From Candidatus Nitrospira neomarina (lineage in GTDB: Bacteria; Nitrospirota; Nitrospiria; Nitrospirales; UBA8639), in assembly GCF_032051675.1 (NCBI RefSeq), contig NZ_CP116968.1, positions 1,798,001 to 1,862,000 of the forward strand: a stretch of 64,000 nt of DNA, given 5' to 3'. The notes below the pieces were generated by a model. That model worked only from the letters and a program-made list of their open reading frames with translations, was not told the DNA's origin and did not search any database. How positions within the stretch are numbered: the stretch's first letter is position 1; every line of letters starts with the position of its first letter. Of the stretch, positions 45,972-55,367 are shown piece by piece. The position numbers were made by a program, and so were the translations under genes.

Positions 45972-48962
45972 ATGATCGCCCAGGATTCATTAGAATCTGA
46001 CATTCGACGTATCGGGCAGACATTCGCGAAAAATGCTCGTCACCATACGCCAGGATTCTGGGATCACCGCTGGTGGACGTCACTTCTTTTAGATTGGGGA
46101 ACCCGTGATGAACAGTTCAAGATACAGCTGTTTCGCTTTATTGACGTCCTTCCCTCCCTTCAGACCGACGCACAATTTGTGCGTATCCTGAAGGAATACT
46201 TTCAAGACCTGCCGTCTCTCCCTGGTCCCCTGAAGTGGATCCTGAGTCGCTTTTCAAACAATTCCCTTACGGCCCAAATGGGCACACGGATATTGCGGCG
46301 CCAGTTTCTGAAAATGGCGTACACATTTATGGCAGGGGAAACCGTCAGCCACGCTGTCCCCACGCTCACACAACTTTGGCATGCAGGAAGTGCGTGTTCT
46401 CTTGATTTGCTTGGAGAATCCACAGTCAGTGAAGAGGAGGCTGATCATTATCACACGCGGTGCCTTCAGACATTGACCCAATTACAGGAAGTCATCCCAC
46501 ATTGGAAACACCAGCCTCTATTAGAAACCGATCATCTCGGCTCTCTCCCCAGGATCAATCTTTCCATCAAACTCTCCGCCTTATATTCGCAATTAGACCC
46601 GATTGATCCGGAGGGCAGTTACGCAGGCCTTGCCCCCCGTCTACGATCAATCCTGGACCTTGCCCAGGTTTTGCCTGCCTCCCTCACATTTGACATGGAG
46701 CAGGCCGAATTGGAGCCCCTCACTCTTATGGTCTTTATGCGTGTATTTTCTGAACCGGCCTATCAACACTTTCCGCATGCAAGCATTGCCATTCAAGCCT
46801 ATCTCAAACGCACTAACAACACGCTGGATACTCTTTTAGCATGGGGAAAAGAACGAGACACTCCCTTCGGTATTCGCCTCGTCAAAGGCGCCTACTGGGA
46901 CTCTGAAGTGATTCGCTATCAACAACAAGGCTGGCCCATTCCGGTTTATCTAAAAAAAACGGACACCGATGCGAACTACGAATACCTTGCTCACCGGATC
47001 CTGGCCCATCGAGACTTCATTCGCCCGGCTTTTGGCTCGCACAATATTCGAACATTAGCCGTGGTTCGGGCGATGGGAGACTCGCTCAACCTTCCGCCGG
47101 GAACATTTGAATATCAGATGTTGTATGGCATGGCCGAACCTCTACGTGATGCCGTGGTGGGACAAGGGTTTCGGCTTAGGGTCTATGCCCCCATCGGGGA
47201 ACTCCTCCCGGGTATGGCCTATCTCGTGCGTCGATTATTGGAAAATACCTCGAATGAAAGTTTCATTCGACGCCAATATGAAACTGCCGAGTCACTTGAT
47301 CATCTGCTATTGTCACCCTCGAACGGGGACAGGAATGGAGAGGAGGCGATGTCTCTGGAAAGTCAGTCGGAAGTCACATTACTCGATGGAGACAGTCCTG
47401 ACAGATTCGCCAATGAACCGCATTCGGATTTTTCTCAACAGAACATACAACAAGATTTCTCTCTCGGCCTCGCACACATCGCCCCTCTCCTGGGACAAAT
47501 CCATTTCTATCCGCTTCCGACCCCCATGCCTTGGCTTGGGCCAGAGCTGATCTCGACTAATCCCAGTTTTCCCGACCAAATCATTGCCAAATTTCCAACT
47601 CTGTCTCCTGAACAAATCGATCCCATTGTCCAGCGCGCTTACGACCATATGAGCACCTGGGGAAAAGTCCCTTCGCACACCCGTGCGCGGATTTTATTTC
47701 ATGCTGCCGGGCTCATGCGACAACGCAAGACTGAACTAGCCGCTTGGGAAATATTGGAAACCGGTAAGCCGTGGCGGGAAGCGGATGCGGACGTCGCTGA
47801 AGCCATTGATTTCCTGGAGTTTTATGGACGGGAAATGATTCGTCTGGGCACTCCGGAGCGGCTAGGAACAGAGCCAGGGGAACACAATCAACGGATTTTC
47901 CAACCACGAGGGTTGGCCGTGGTGATTTCGCCGTGGAATTTTTCGTTAGCCATCCCCACCGGTCTTGTTTCGGCGGCATTAGTGGCTGGAAATGTGGTCT
48001 TATTTAAACCATCAGAGCGTTCACCGATGATGGGGTATCACCTCTTCATGCTGCTCATGGAAGCAGGGTTACCTGAAGGCGCCTTGCAGTTTCTGCCCGG
48101 TGGACCTGATGTGGGTCAGACCCTTGTCCAACACCCCAAGGTACACCTCATCGCCTTTACAGGATCACAAACCGTCGGATTGAATATCATTCAAGAGGCC
48201 AGTCACGTGTCGGCCGGGCAACGACATATTAAACATGTCATTGCTGAAATGGGCGGAAAAAATGCCATCATTGTTGATGAAACGGCCGATTTGGATGAAG
48301 CCGTGGTTGGGGCGTTAGCCAGTGCAACAGGCTACCAAGGACAAAAATGCTCCGCCTGTTCTAGAATTCTTATTTTAAAGGACGTGTACCCACAATTTCT
48401 TGAACGGCTCAAACAGGCGGCTTCAAGCATTCCGATTGGTCCACCGGAACACCCTGGAAACCGTATGGGACCGCTTATTGATCGACGGGCATTGGAACGA
48501 GTTCGGCACTTTGTGCACCTTGGGAAAACGGAAGGCACCTGCATTCTTGATCGCCAACTTGAGGGACCTGGGTACTTTCAAGGGCCGGTAATACTGGCAA
48601 ATCTGCCACCTTCCCACCCGGTCGTACAGGAAGAAATATTTGGGCCGGTTATGGTTGTATTGAAGGTTTCCACAATTTCAGAAGCATTGGAATTAGCCAA
48701 TGATTCCCCCTATGCCCTGACTGGAGGGATATACTCACGCAGTCCTGCCAATATTCAACTGGCTCGTGACACCTTTGATGTGGGGAATTTATATATCAAC
48801 CGACCGATTACCGGATCATTAGTGAGCAGGCAACCATTTGGAGGTCATCGATTATCAGGAATCGGACGGAAGGCCGGAGGAAGCGGATATCTTGAGCAAT
48901 TCATGGTGGAAAAGGTGATTACGGAAAACACGCTTCGCCGTGGCTTCGCTCCGACTCAATAA
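45972..48962 (+). CDS. putA: Bifunctional proline dehydrogenase / P5C dehydrogenase
   Basis: 996 residues, the size of 'minimal' PutA without a DNA-binding domain. The N-terminal half is the FAD proline dehydrogenase: RINLSIKLSALYSQLDP, GIRLVKGAYWDSEV, MLYGMAEPLRDAV and RLRVYAPIGELLPGMAYL. The C-terminal half (from about 520) is the aldehyde dehydrogenase: VISPWNFSLAIPTG, IAFTGSQTVG, EMGGKNAIIVD (Glu) and GYQGQKCSACSRI (catalytic Cys). It oxidises proline to glutamate with substrate channelling. Strong Shine-Dalgarno TAGGAGG. No PutP transporter adjacent. Confidence 0.96.
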   Translation: MIAQDSLESDIRRIGQTFAKNARHHTPGFWDHRWWTSLLLDWGTRDEQFKIQLFRFIDVLPSLQTDAQFVRILKEYFQDLPSLPGPLKWILSRFSNNSLTAQMGTRILRRQFLKMAYTFMAGETVSHAVPTLTQLWHAGSACSLDLLGESTVSEEEADHYHTRCLQTLTQLQEVIPHWKHQPLLETDHLGSLPRINLSIKLSALYSQLDPIDPEGSYAGLAPRLRSILDLAQVLPASLTFDMEQAELEPLTLMVFMRVFSEPAYQHFPHASIAIQAYLKRTNNTLDTLLAWGKERDTPFGIRLVKGAYWDSEVIRYQQQGWPIPVYLKKTDTDANYEYLAHRILAHRDFIRPAFGSHNIRTLAVVRAMGDSLNLPPGTFEYQMLYGMAEPLRDAVVGQGFRLRVYAPIGELLPGMAYLVRRLLENTSNESFIRRQYETAESLDHLLLSPSNGDRNGEEAMSLESQSEVTLLDGDSPDRFANEPHSDFSQQNIQQDFSLGLAHIAPLLGQIHFYPLPTPMPWLGPELISTNPSFPDQIIAKFPTLSPEQIDPIVQRAYDHMSTWGKVPSHTRARILFHAAGLMRQRKTELAAWEILETGKPWREADADVAEAIDFLEFYGREMIRLGTPERLGTEPGEHNQRIFQPRGLAVVISPWNFSLAIPTGLVSAALVAGNVVLFKPSERSPMMGYHLFMLLMEAGLPEGALQFLPGGPDVGQTLVQHPKVHLIAFTGSQTVGLNIIQEASHVSAGQRHIKHVIAEMGGKNAIIVDETADLDEAVVGALASATGYQGQKCSACSRILILKDVYPQFLERLKQAASSIPIGPPEHPGNRMGPLIDRRALERVRHFVHLGKTEGTCILDRQLEGPGYFQGPVILANLPPSHPVVQEEIFGPVMVVLKVSTISEALELANDSPYALTGGIYSRSPANIQLARDTFDVGNLYINRPITGSLVSRQPFGGHRLSGIGRKAGGSGYLEQFMVEKVITENTLRRGFAPTQ

Positions 48963-49769
48963 GGCAACATCAGATGCCACGGTTACCTTTTCTAATTCCT
49001 CAATCACTTCGACCATGCGTTCATTCTGACTACGGACGGAAGGAATGGTTTGGCGTTCAATGTATTTGAGCAAACCCACTCCTCGAGCAAACCAGGCCGT
49101 CATCGTATCCGTTCCTTGAATCGACTCTCCGCTCTCAGACAAATGCACCTTCATGATCATTTTGGCTTCAAGACGAATGGCATCCTGATATATGCCGGCA
49201 GGTACGACCACGGTATCCTTCCCCTGAACGGAGACGGTTGCCACAATATCCACCGTTTCTTTTTCTCCATCACGATCCACATCCATGCCAAAATCCAACC
49301 CGGTCCGGTGAAATTGTTCAAAAGAGCTGGGTACCTCTAAGGGAAATCGAACGATTTGATAGGGCACCAGTTGGCGCTCCAACGTCGTGCCGGGTTTCGA
49401 CCCATAATACCGGATCCCTGCAACATCCCGGAAATAATAACTATCCGACGGCCCTTGATTACCAGGATTGGTATCGTTGAAAACGGTGACCTTCACTCCT
49501 TCTATGACTTCCGTCCCTATAACTTTTGAAACATTCGTGAACCGGGAATTCTCGTTCTTAATCTGGACCATGCCCCCTTCGATCATCGTGCCCTGATACA
49601 CCCATTCATTTCCTACTTGATCAGGAAAATACTCATGACTTTTATCTATCACAATTTTCGTGGAATCAGCAGAATAGACCGTTCCTGGCATGAACACCAG
49701 GAAAAGGCTAAGGAAAACGAGGGTTCCAGCTGTGGAGAAAATTCCACACGATGTAAATGAATTTTTCAT
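48855..49769 (-). CDS. Exported protein of unknown function
   Basis: 304 residues from ATG 49769; the open frame runs 9 codons further. Signal peptide TLVFLSLFLVFMPGTVYSA. The mature part begins YFPDQVGNEWVYQGT and is beta-rich, with VDRDGEKETVDIVATVSVQGKDTVVVPAGIYQDAIRLEAKM, a pattern seen in secreted proteins of unknown role. Its last 36 codons overlap the 3' end of putA in the antisense direction by 108 bases. Confidence 0.72.
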   Translation of the reverse strand: MKNSFTSCGIFSTAGTLVFLSLFLVFMPGTVYSADSTKIVIDKSHEYFPDQVGNEWVYQGTMIEGGMVQIKNENSRFTNVSKVIGTEVIEGVKVTVFNDTNPGNQGPSDSYYFRDVAGIRYYGSKPGTTLERQLVPYQIVRFPLEVPSSFEQFHRTGLDFGMDVDRDGEKETVDIVATVSVQGKDTVVVPAGIYQDAIRLEAKMIMKVHLSESGESIQGTDTMTAWFARGVGLLKYIERQTIPSVRSQNERMVEVIEELEKVTVASDVALLSRSEATAKRVFRNHLFHHELLKISASSGLPSDS

Positions 49770-50047
49770 AGGCAGAAAGTGATGTGAACCTACCATAGGA
49801 TCATTAAAACCGGCAAGACATCAAACAAGATCAACCAATCCTGGCCGCATTCAACCTGAAAACCCTTCAATTTGCCTTGACAGACTATTCGAGGATTGAC
49901 AATTTCTTTTCCCTATGCAGTACTAGAAAACAAGGAGAGCAATGACAATCAATGCAGGACGGCACCAAGTCGGTCAAATACACCCCCTCATGCCGCTTCT
50001 TCACGTTATAATATGATGTGATGGGAGTGACACGTGGGCGTCCACAT

Positions 50048-50809
50048 ATGAAGGAGCCTTGTTGCCAAACACCTGTGGGCAAGGAGAATACTCGTTCGAA
50101 CGTCATGGTGTTTGGAGGATCAGGAATCATCGGTGGAGCCATTGCGACGGTGTTCGGACGCCAGGGTTGGAGGGTAGGTCTTCACTACCATCAACATCAA
50201 ACTGTCGCAAAAGAAACCGCCGCCGCGATCACAAAGGCCGGAGGGGAAAGTTATCTGTATCAAGCCGACGTCACCAACAGCTCACAAATTCGGGCTATTC
50301 TGCAGGAGTTCATACAGTCCCATCATTCTCTGAATGTCATGGTGTGGGCCGTGGGGATGGGCTCTTCGAAGCTCCTAGTCAAAACCTCCCCAGAGGACTG
50401 GATGCGGATTCTTCACATCAACCTGACCGGTGCCTATACCGTCCTTAAAGCCATGGCCCCCGTCTTTGAACAACAAAATAATGGGTCCGTCATATTAGTA
50501 GGCTCTCTTTCCGGTGAACAAGGAGTAGCAGGACAAGCCGCCTACGCGGCGTCTAAGGCAGGACTGGTTGGATTGATGCACACAGTGGCAAAGGAGTGGG
50601 GGGCCTTCAATATTCGAGTGAATATGGTATTCCCAGGCTGGCACCTCTCACCCATATCAAAACCGGGATGGCATGCGGCCATGGAGGTCCGCAACCACAC
50701 GCTCCACAGAACTCCTTCTCTACAAGATGTGGCCACGTCTATCTATCACATGGCCTTATCGCCGGATACGTCCGGACAAATATGGAATCTGGACAGCCGG
50801 ATTTGGTGA
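50048..50809 (+). CDS. Short-chain dehydrogenase/reductase (FabG-like)
   Basis: 253 residues from ATG 50048 (start uncertain; no strong ribosome binding site). Classical SDR: GGSGIIGGAIATVFGRQG (NAD(P)-binding), Asn of NLTGAY, catalytic Ser in VGSLSGEQG and Tyr-Lys in YAASKAGL. This resembles 3-oxoacyl-ACP reductase. It is 31 bases before bioD on the same strand, so a role in acyl/pimeloyl-ACP metabolism for biotin is conceivable but not shown. Confidence 0.85.
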   Translation: MKEPCCQTPVGKENTRSNVMVFGGSGIIGGAIATVFGRQGWRVGLHYHQHQTVAKETAAAITKAGGESYLYQADVTNSSQIRAILQEFIQSHHSLNVMVWAVGMGSSKLLVKTSPEDWMRILHINLTGAYTVLKAMAPVFEQQNNGSVILVGSLSGEQGVAGQAAYAASKAGLVGLMHTVAKEWGAFNIRVNMVFPGWHLSPISKPGWHAAMEVRNHTLHRTPSLQDVATSIYHMALSPDTSGQIWNLDSRIW

Positions 50810-50840
50810 TCCTTTCCATTCGTCAACCTCTCCATGACCC

Positions 50841-51587
50841 ATGAGCACTCACCCTGACCATCTCGCCATATTCATAACCGCGACCGACACCGGGGTCGGA
50901 AAAACAACGATCACAGCGGCTCTGGTTCTGGGGTTAAAAAAAAAAGGGTATCAAGTGGGTGTCATGAAGCCGGTCGAGACCGGAATCGATCCCCAACAGA
51001 CAGAAACTTCCGACACAGTCCGTCTTCAAAGTCTACTGTCCCCTCCTCCTTCTTTCGCGTCAATCTGTCTCTATGCCTTTTCTCAGCCTGTTGCACCGTT
51101 AACTTGCGCGCGCGCGACTGGAACCACCATTGATCTCGCGCGAATTGCCACTGCCTTTCATCTCCTCAGGCAACAGCACACCGTGTGTCTCGTGGAAGGG
51201 GCTGGAGGTTTACTTACTCCACTCTCACCAACACGCACCATTCGAGACCTGATCGCGACCCTGAATCTTCCCGCTCTCGTAGTCGGCCGGACAAGCCTGG
51301 GGAGCGTGAACCACATGCTTCTGACTTTGGAAGCATTGAAGGGCGCCGGGATTAGGCCGTGTGGAATCGTTCTGAATGATCCTCTGTCTACAACGCAAAC
51401 CGAGAGTGTCATTCAGCAGCGAAGCTCCACGATTCGCCTGATTCAAGAATGGTCGGAAGTGCCGGTCTTCGGCCCCTTGGAGTTTCAAAAATCCATGCAC
51501 AGGGATTGGCGAACAGGAGTGGAAAACCTAGCCGACCATCCTGAAATTCAACGATTGGTCAGGCATATTATTGAAACTGAGCCATAA
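50841..51587 (+). CDS. bioD: Dethiobiotin synthetase
   Basis: 248 residues. P-loop TATDTGVGKTTITAAL, Lys in MKPVETG, VEGAGGLLTPL and VVGRTSLGSVNH, all typical of BioD. It closes the ureido ring of dethiobiotin from DAPA, CO2 and ATP, the penultimate biotin step. No bioA/B/F in the window. Its 3' end overlaps the convergent thiE by 20 bases. Confidence 0.95.
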   Translation: MSTHPDHLAIFITATDTGVGKTTITAALVLGLKKKGYQVGVMKPVETGIDPQQTETSDTVRLQSLLSPPPSFASICLYAFSQPVAPLTCARATGTTIDLARIATAFHLLRQQHTVCLVEGAGGLLTPLSPTRTIRDLIATLNLPALVVGRTSLGSVNHMLLTLEALKGAGIRPCGIVLNDPLSTTQTESVIQQRSSTIRLIQEWSEVPVFGPLEFQKSMHRDWRTGVENLADHPEIQRLVRHIIETEP

Positions 51588-52221
51588 ACTGCGCCAGGAT
51601 TTTTGGCCGATCAACCGCATCGAGTATGGCCGAAGCCACCGCCACGCCATTGGCCCCTGCGCCTTGGAGTGCCGGAACGGAACCGGGAACAATCCCACCA
51701 ATGGCAATGATGGGAAGATCGGTCAGACTTCGAACATCAGCCAGTCCTTGAATACCAACGACCGGCTCATGATCCGCTTTGGTTCGCGTGGAAAAAATAG
51801 GGCCAAAACCTAAATAATCCGCACCTTCCGCCGTGGCCAATCGCACCTGTTCAGAGTTGTGTGTCGAAACCCCAATCAACATTTTCTGTCCGACGACTTT
51901 CCGCGCAAGAGGCAGGGGAAGGTCGCCCTGACCGAGATGTACACCATCGGCCTCAAGAGCTAACGCCAAATCACATCGATCATTCACAATAAACGTCATC
52001 CCCCTTTCTGACGCCACCTTTCGAAGGGCAAGGGCCCCTTCATAGGCCTGTTTCATCGATCCGGTTTTATTGCGGTATTGCACCAGGTTGACCCCAGCTT
52101 CGCCAGCCTGTTGAAGGACCTCCAGCAATGAACATCGCGAGGCCCAGTGGTCATCTACAATGAGGTAGAATCGTGAAAAATTATCAGGAGGAAAAATGCG
52201 CGGAGTATGGACTGCGGTCAT
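51568..52221 (-). CDS. thiE: Thiamine-phosphate synthase
   Basis: 217 residues. TIM-barrel Thi[11 protein letters not shown] (QxR), [47 protein letters not shown], and IAIGGI. It joins HMP-PP and thiazole phosphate to thiamine phosphate. The ATG overlaps the accC stop (ATGA), so it is the last gene of the aroQ-efp-accB-accC-thiE run. The 3' end overlaps convergent bioD. Confidence 0.95.
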   Translation of the reverse strand: MTAVHTPRIFPPDNFSRFYLIVDDHWASRCSLLEVLQQAGEAGVNLVQYRNKTGSMKQAYEGALALRKVASERGMTFIVNDRCDLALALEADGVHLGQGDLPLPLARKVVGQKMLIGVSTHNSEQVRLATAEGADYLGFGPIFSTRTKADHEPVVGIQGLADVRSLTDLPIIAIGGIVPGSVPALQGAGANGVAVASAILDAVDRPKILAQFMAQFQ

Positions 52222-53567
52222 GGGGACTGTAAAGCCACAAGCCGGTCCAAAAATCGAGTCGACACTGGACCCTTCTGGAAATCAGGATGATCAAGAATCC
52301 GTCGATGGAGAGGAATGCTGGTTTTAATTCCGTCAATGACAAATTCATCTAACGCGCGTCTGGTTCGAGCTATGGCTTCATTTCGATCTCGCCCAAAAGC
52401 AATAAGCTTCGCAATCATCGAGTCATAATAGGGATGGACAATTCCGGTTGTATCCATGGCCGTATCGACGCGTATTCCTGGTCCACCCGGGGGACAAAAT
52501 TTTGTGATGGGTCCGGGGCTAGGGGTAAATCGGTCCGGACATTCGGCATTGATTCGGCATTCGATGGCATGTCCGGTCAATTGAATATCCTTTTGTCGGT
52601 AGGACAGTTCCTCCCCGGCAGCAATGCGAATTTGCTCCTTAATCAGGTCAACTCCCGTCACCATTTCGGTGACCGGATGCTCAACTTGAATCCGCGTATT
52701 GACTTCCATGAAATAAAACTTTCCACTTTGATCCATGAGAAACTCAACAGTTCCGGCGTTTCGATATTTCACGGATTTGATGGCTTCGACAGCAACCTGT
52801 CCCATTTTTCGTCGTAACGTGTCGTCCAACGCTGGAGAGGGGGATTCCTCCAACACCTTTTGATAGCGCCGCTGTATGGAACAATCCCGTTCATGAAAAT
52901 GCACAACATGCCCATGGTTATCCGCCATAATCTGAAATTCAATGTGTCGTGGATCTTCAAAAAAACGCTCGAGATACACGCCCCCGTGACCAAATGCTGT
53001 TTGCGCTTCTAATTGAGCGGACTCGATCGCTTGGGTCAACTCTTCTTCATGCCAGACCACCCGCATGCCACGCCCTCCGCCACCGGCTGAGGCTTTCACA
53101 ATGACCGGGAACCCAAGCTTTTTGGCAATTGCGACGCACATTTTGGAATCGTCAATTTCACCATCGCTCCCGGGCAATACAGGGATCCCCCGCTTCTTCA
53201 TGTGGGCTCTGGCTTTTGATTTATCGCTGAGTAAGGCAATATGCTCAGAGGTGGGCCCAATAAAGGTAATCCCAATCGATTCGCAGACTTCCGCAAAATG
53301 CGCATTTTCAGCTAAAAATCCGTACCCGGGGTGAATCGCATCGACTCCGGTAATTTCGGCGGCACTCAAGACATTCGGGATATTCCGATAGCTCAGTCCG
53401 CCTTCGGCAGGTCCGACGCACACATGCTCGTCTGCATAACGGACATGGAGTGATTGAGCATCAACGTCGGAATGAATCGCAACGGTGCGAATGCCTAACT
53501 CCCGGCACGCTCGATTCACCCGCAAGGCAATTTCTCCACGATTGGCAATCAATATTTTTTTAAACAC
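52218..53567 (-). CDS. accC: Biotin carboxylase subunit of acetyl-CoA carboxylase
   Basis: 449 residues from GTG 53567 with AAGGA upstream. [18 protein letters not shown]-grasp loop [35 protein letters not shown] (catalytic Glu, Arg), and the C-terminal biotin carboxylase domain. Carboxylates the biotin of AccB with bicarbonate and ATP. Downstream of accB with a 91-base gap containing a hairpin. Confidence 0.97.
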   Translation of the reverse strand: MFKKILIANRGEIALRVNRACRELGIRTVAIHSDVDAQSLHVRYADEHVCVGPAEGGLSYRNIPNVLSAAEITGVDAIHPGYGFLAENAHFAEVCESIGITFIGPTSEHIALLSDKSKARAHMKKRGIPVLPGSDGEIDDSKMCVAIAKKLGFPVIVKASAGGGGRGMRVVWHEEELTQAIESAQLEAQTAFGHGGVYLERFFEDPRHIEFQIMADNHGHVVHFHERDCSIQRRYQKVLEESPSPALDDTLRRKMGQVAVEAIKSVKYRNAGTVEFLMDQSGKFYFMEVNTRIQVEHPVTEMVTGVDLIKEQIRIAAGEELSYRQKDIQLTGHAIECRINAECPDRFTPSPGPITKFCPPGGPGIRVDTAMDTTGIVHPYYDSMIAKLIAFGRDRNEAIARTRRALDEFVIDGIKTSIPLHRRILDHPDFQKGPVSTRFLDRLVALQSP

Positions 53568-53589
53568 GTCGTTTCCTTAGATAAAAAGG

Positions 53590-53616
53590 CTTGAGGAAAA
53601 CATCTTTTTCCTCAAG
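53590..53616 (-). other. Hairpin between accB and accC
   Basis: Perfect inverted repeat CTTGAGGAAAA (53590-53600) / TTTTCCTCAAG (53606-53616). On the minus strand it is followed by CC and five T. It sits inside the operon, so it may be a partial terminator, attenuator or RNA processing/stability element setting AccB:AccC ratio. Confidence 0.7.
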
Positions 53617-53658
53617 AGCAACCGACTTTTTTGCATTCCCCTTCAAAAAAATCAGAGT

Positions 53659-54123
53659 TCAAGACCCGGACAATGGATCAATTAAATAGAGTGGTTGGCC
53701 GAACTCAACGGGAGTCGTACTTTCCACGAGAATTTTTACAACTTTCCCATCGGTTTCTGCCTCAATTTCATTCATCAGTTTCATGGCTTCGACAATACAG
53801 AGAACCTGTCCTTTTTTGACGATATCACCTTCTTCGACATAAGGATCCGTATCGGGAGAGGGGGAACGATAAAAGGTCCCCACAATGGGCGAGGTCACAG
53901 TCAAGAAATGTGCGGGTTCGGAGGAGAGGAGAGGAACCGGCTTGTCCTGGGAAGAACCAGCCTCTACGGTCCTGGATACGTCTACCTGGTGTGAAGAAGC
54001 CGGCACATGATCCCGCCTAATGCGTATTCGCACACCTTTTTTTTCGAATTCCAACTCGGTCAGGTGATACCGGTTTAACACTTCGACAAGGTCTTCGATT
54101 TCTCTTCTGGATGAATCAGCCAT
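53659..54123 (-). CDS. accB: Biotin carboxyl carrier protein
   Basis: 154 residues. An N-terminal helical part ([21 protein letters not shown]), a variable linker, then the biotinyl domain (about 75-154): [23 protein letters not shown] and the biotinylated Lys in [12 protein letters not shown]. Carrier subunit of acetyl-CoA carboxylase; the first step of fatty acid synthesis. Between efp (42-base gap) and accC. Confidence 0.96.
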   Translation of the reverse strand: MADSSRREIEDLVEVLNRYHLTELEFEKKGVRIRIRRDHVPASSHQVDVSRTVEAGSSQDKPVPLLSSEPAHFLTVTSPIVGTFYRSPSPDTDPYVEEGDIVKKGQVLCIVEAMKLMNEIEAETDGKVVKILVESTTPVEFGQPLYLIDPLSGS

Positions 54124-54165
54124 AATCTCCTATTTCGTGTATATCTGTAGGAAAGGAATCCCGGA

Positions 54166-54726
54166 TTACCGAGCCCGTTCTACATAGGTGCGCGTCCTCG
54201 TATCAATTTTAATAACTTCTCCGGATTCCAGATAGAGAGGAACTTTCACCGAGGCGCCGGTCTCGACAGTCGCCAACTTAGTCCCACCGGATGCCGTATC
54301 TCCTCGTATGCCGGGATCCGTTTCCACGACTTTTAATTCCATAAACACGGGCAACTCTACCGCGATCGGCTCATCATGATACAATAAAATTTTGACGACG
54401 GTATTTTCTTTGAGCAAATCGACGTTTTCGCCCAATTGGTTTTTAAGATAGGTAAACTGCTCAAAACTACTGATGTCCATAAACGCATATTCTTCCCCAG
54501 CGTTATAGAGAAACTGCATGTCGCATTCCTCAAGATTGGGCTCGTCGAATTTTTCTCCGGAACGAAATGTACGATCAATAACATTCCCTGTTTTATAGCC
54601 TTTCAATTTTGTTCGAACAAAGGCTCCGCCTTTACCGGGTTTTACATGTTGAAATTCCACAATATAATAGGGTTGCCCATCAAGCTCCAAGCGAGCCCCA
54701 TTTCGAAAATCTGCAGTCGTAATCAC
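54166..54726 (-). CDS. efp: Elongation factor P
   Basis: 186 residues from GTG 54726 (GAGGAG upstream). Domain I holds the tip loop QHVKPGKGGAFVRTKLK, where the Lys of PGKGG is the usual modification site. Domains II and III follow (LPVFMELKVVETDPGIRGDT, ESGEVIKIDTRTRTYVERA). EF-P relieves ribosome stalling at polyproline. epmA/B or similar modification genes are not in view. Confidence 0.97.
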   Translation of the reverse strand: MITTADFRNGARLELDGQPYYIVEFQHVKPGKGGAFVRTKLKGYKTGNVIDRTFRSGEKFDEPNLEECDMQFLYNAGEEYAFMDISSFEQFTYLKNQLGENVDLLKENTVVKILLYHDEPIAVELPVFMELKVVETDPGIRGDTASGGTKLATVETGASVKVPLYLESGEVIKIDTRTRTYVERAR

Positions 54727-54765
54727 GGCATCAAACTCCTCATACTATAAACGTGAACAGAAATG

Positions 54766-55218
54766 TTAACGGTGTGCTGGGATAGTCCGCTGAAGCGCAT
54801 CCACCAACGCTCTCAGTCCAAGCAGATAACTTTGTGGTCCAAATCCCGAAATTTGCCCAAGCGAAACCGGGGCAAGGTAGGACCGCCGACGAAAACTTTC
54901 CCGGCGATGGATATTCGATAAATGCACTTCGACCATAGGAATTCCCACGCCCACAACAGCATCTCGCAGGGCAATACTGGTATGGGTATAGGCAGCAGGA
55001 TTAAACACCAACCCCTCAAATTGTGCGTTGGCCTCCTGGATCCAGGTGACCAATTCCCCTTCCAGATTGGATTGACGGCTCTCGACCGAGACCCCTAGGT
55101 CCGTTCCCAATTTTTTCAGTGACGCATTCACCTCATCCAAAGTGATAGTTCCATAGAGGGTCGGCTCGCGAGTTCCAAGTAAATTCAGATTAGGCCCATG
55201 TAATACCAATATATTCAC
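54766..55218 (-). CDS. aroQ: 3-dehydroquinate dehydratase, type II
   Basis: 150 residues from a GTG at 55218. Type II signatures: [20 protein letters not shown] (catalytic Tyr), [43 protein letters not shown]. Third step of the shikimate pathway. First gene of the aroQ-efp-accB-accC-thiE run, 39 bases from efp. Confidence 0.96.
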   Translation of the reverse strand: MNILVLHGPNLNLLGTREPTLYGTITLDEVNASLKKLGTDLGVSVESRQSNLEGELVTWIQEANAQFEGLVFNPAAYTHTSIALRDAVVGVGIPMVEVHLSNIHRRESFRRRSYLAPVSLGQISGFGPQSYLLGLRALVDALQRTIPAHR

Positions 55219-55367
55219 TAGGTATTTTCCATAAATAAATGGCGTTGGCGAGGATTCAGAATATCTAGGACACAGACATCGTTGGACTGGTGGAGTTTGG
55301 GAAAGACGGAATGCGTGAAATTCTAGCAGCGACGGAGGAATGGGTCAACGGAATTTGACGCACTTTC

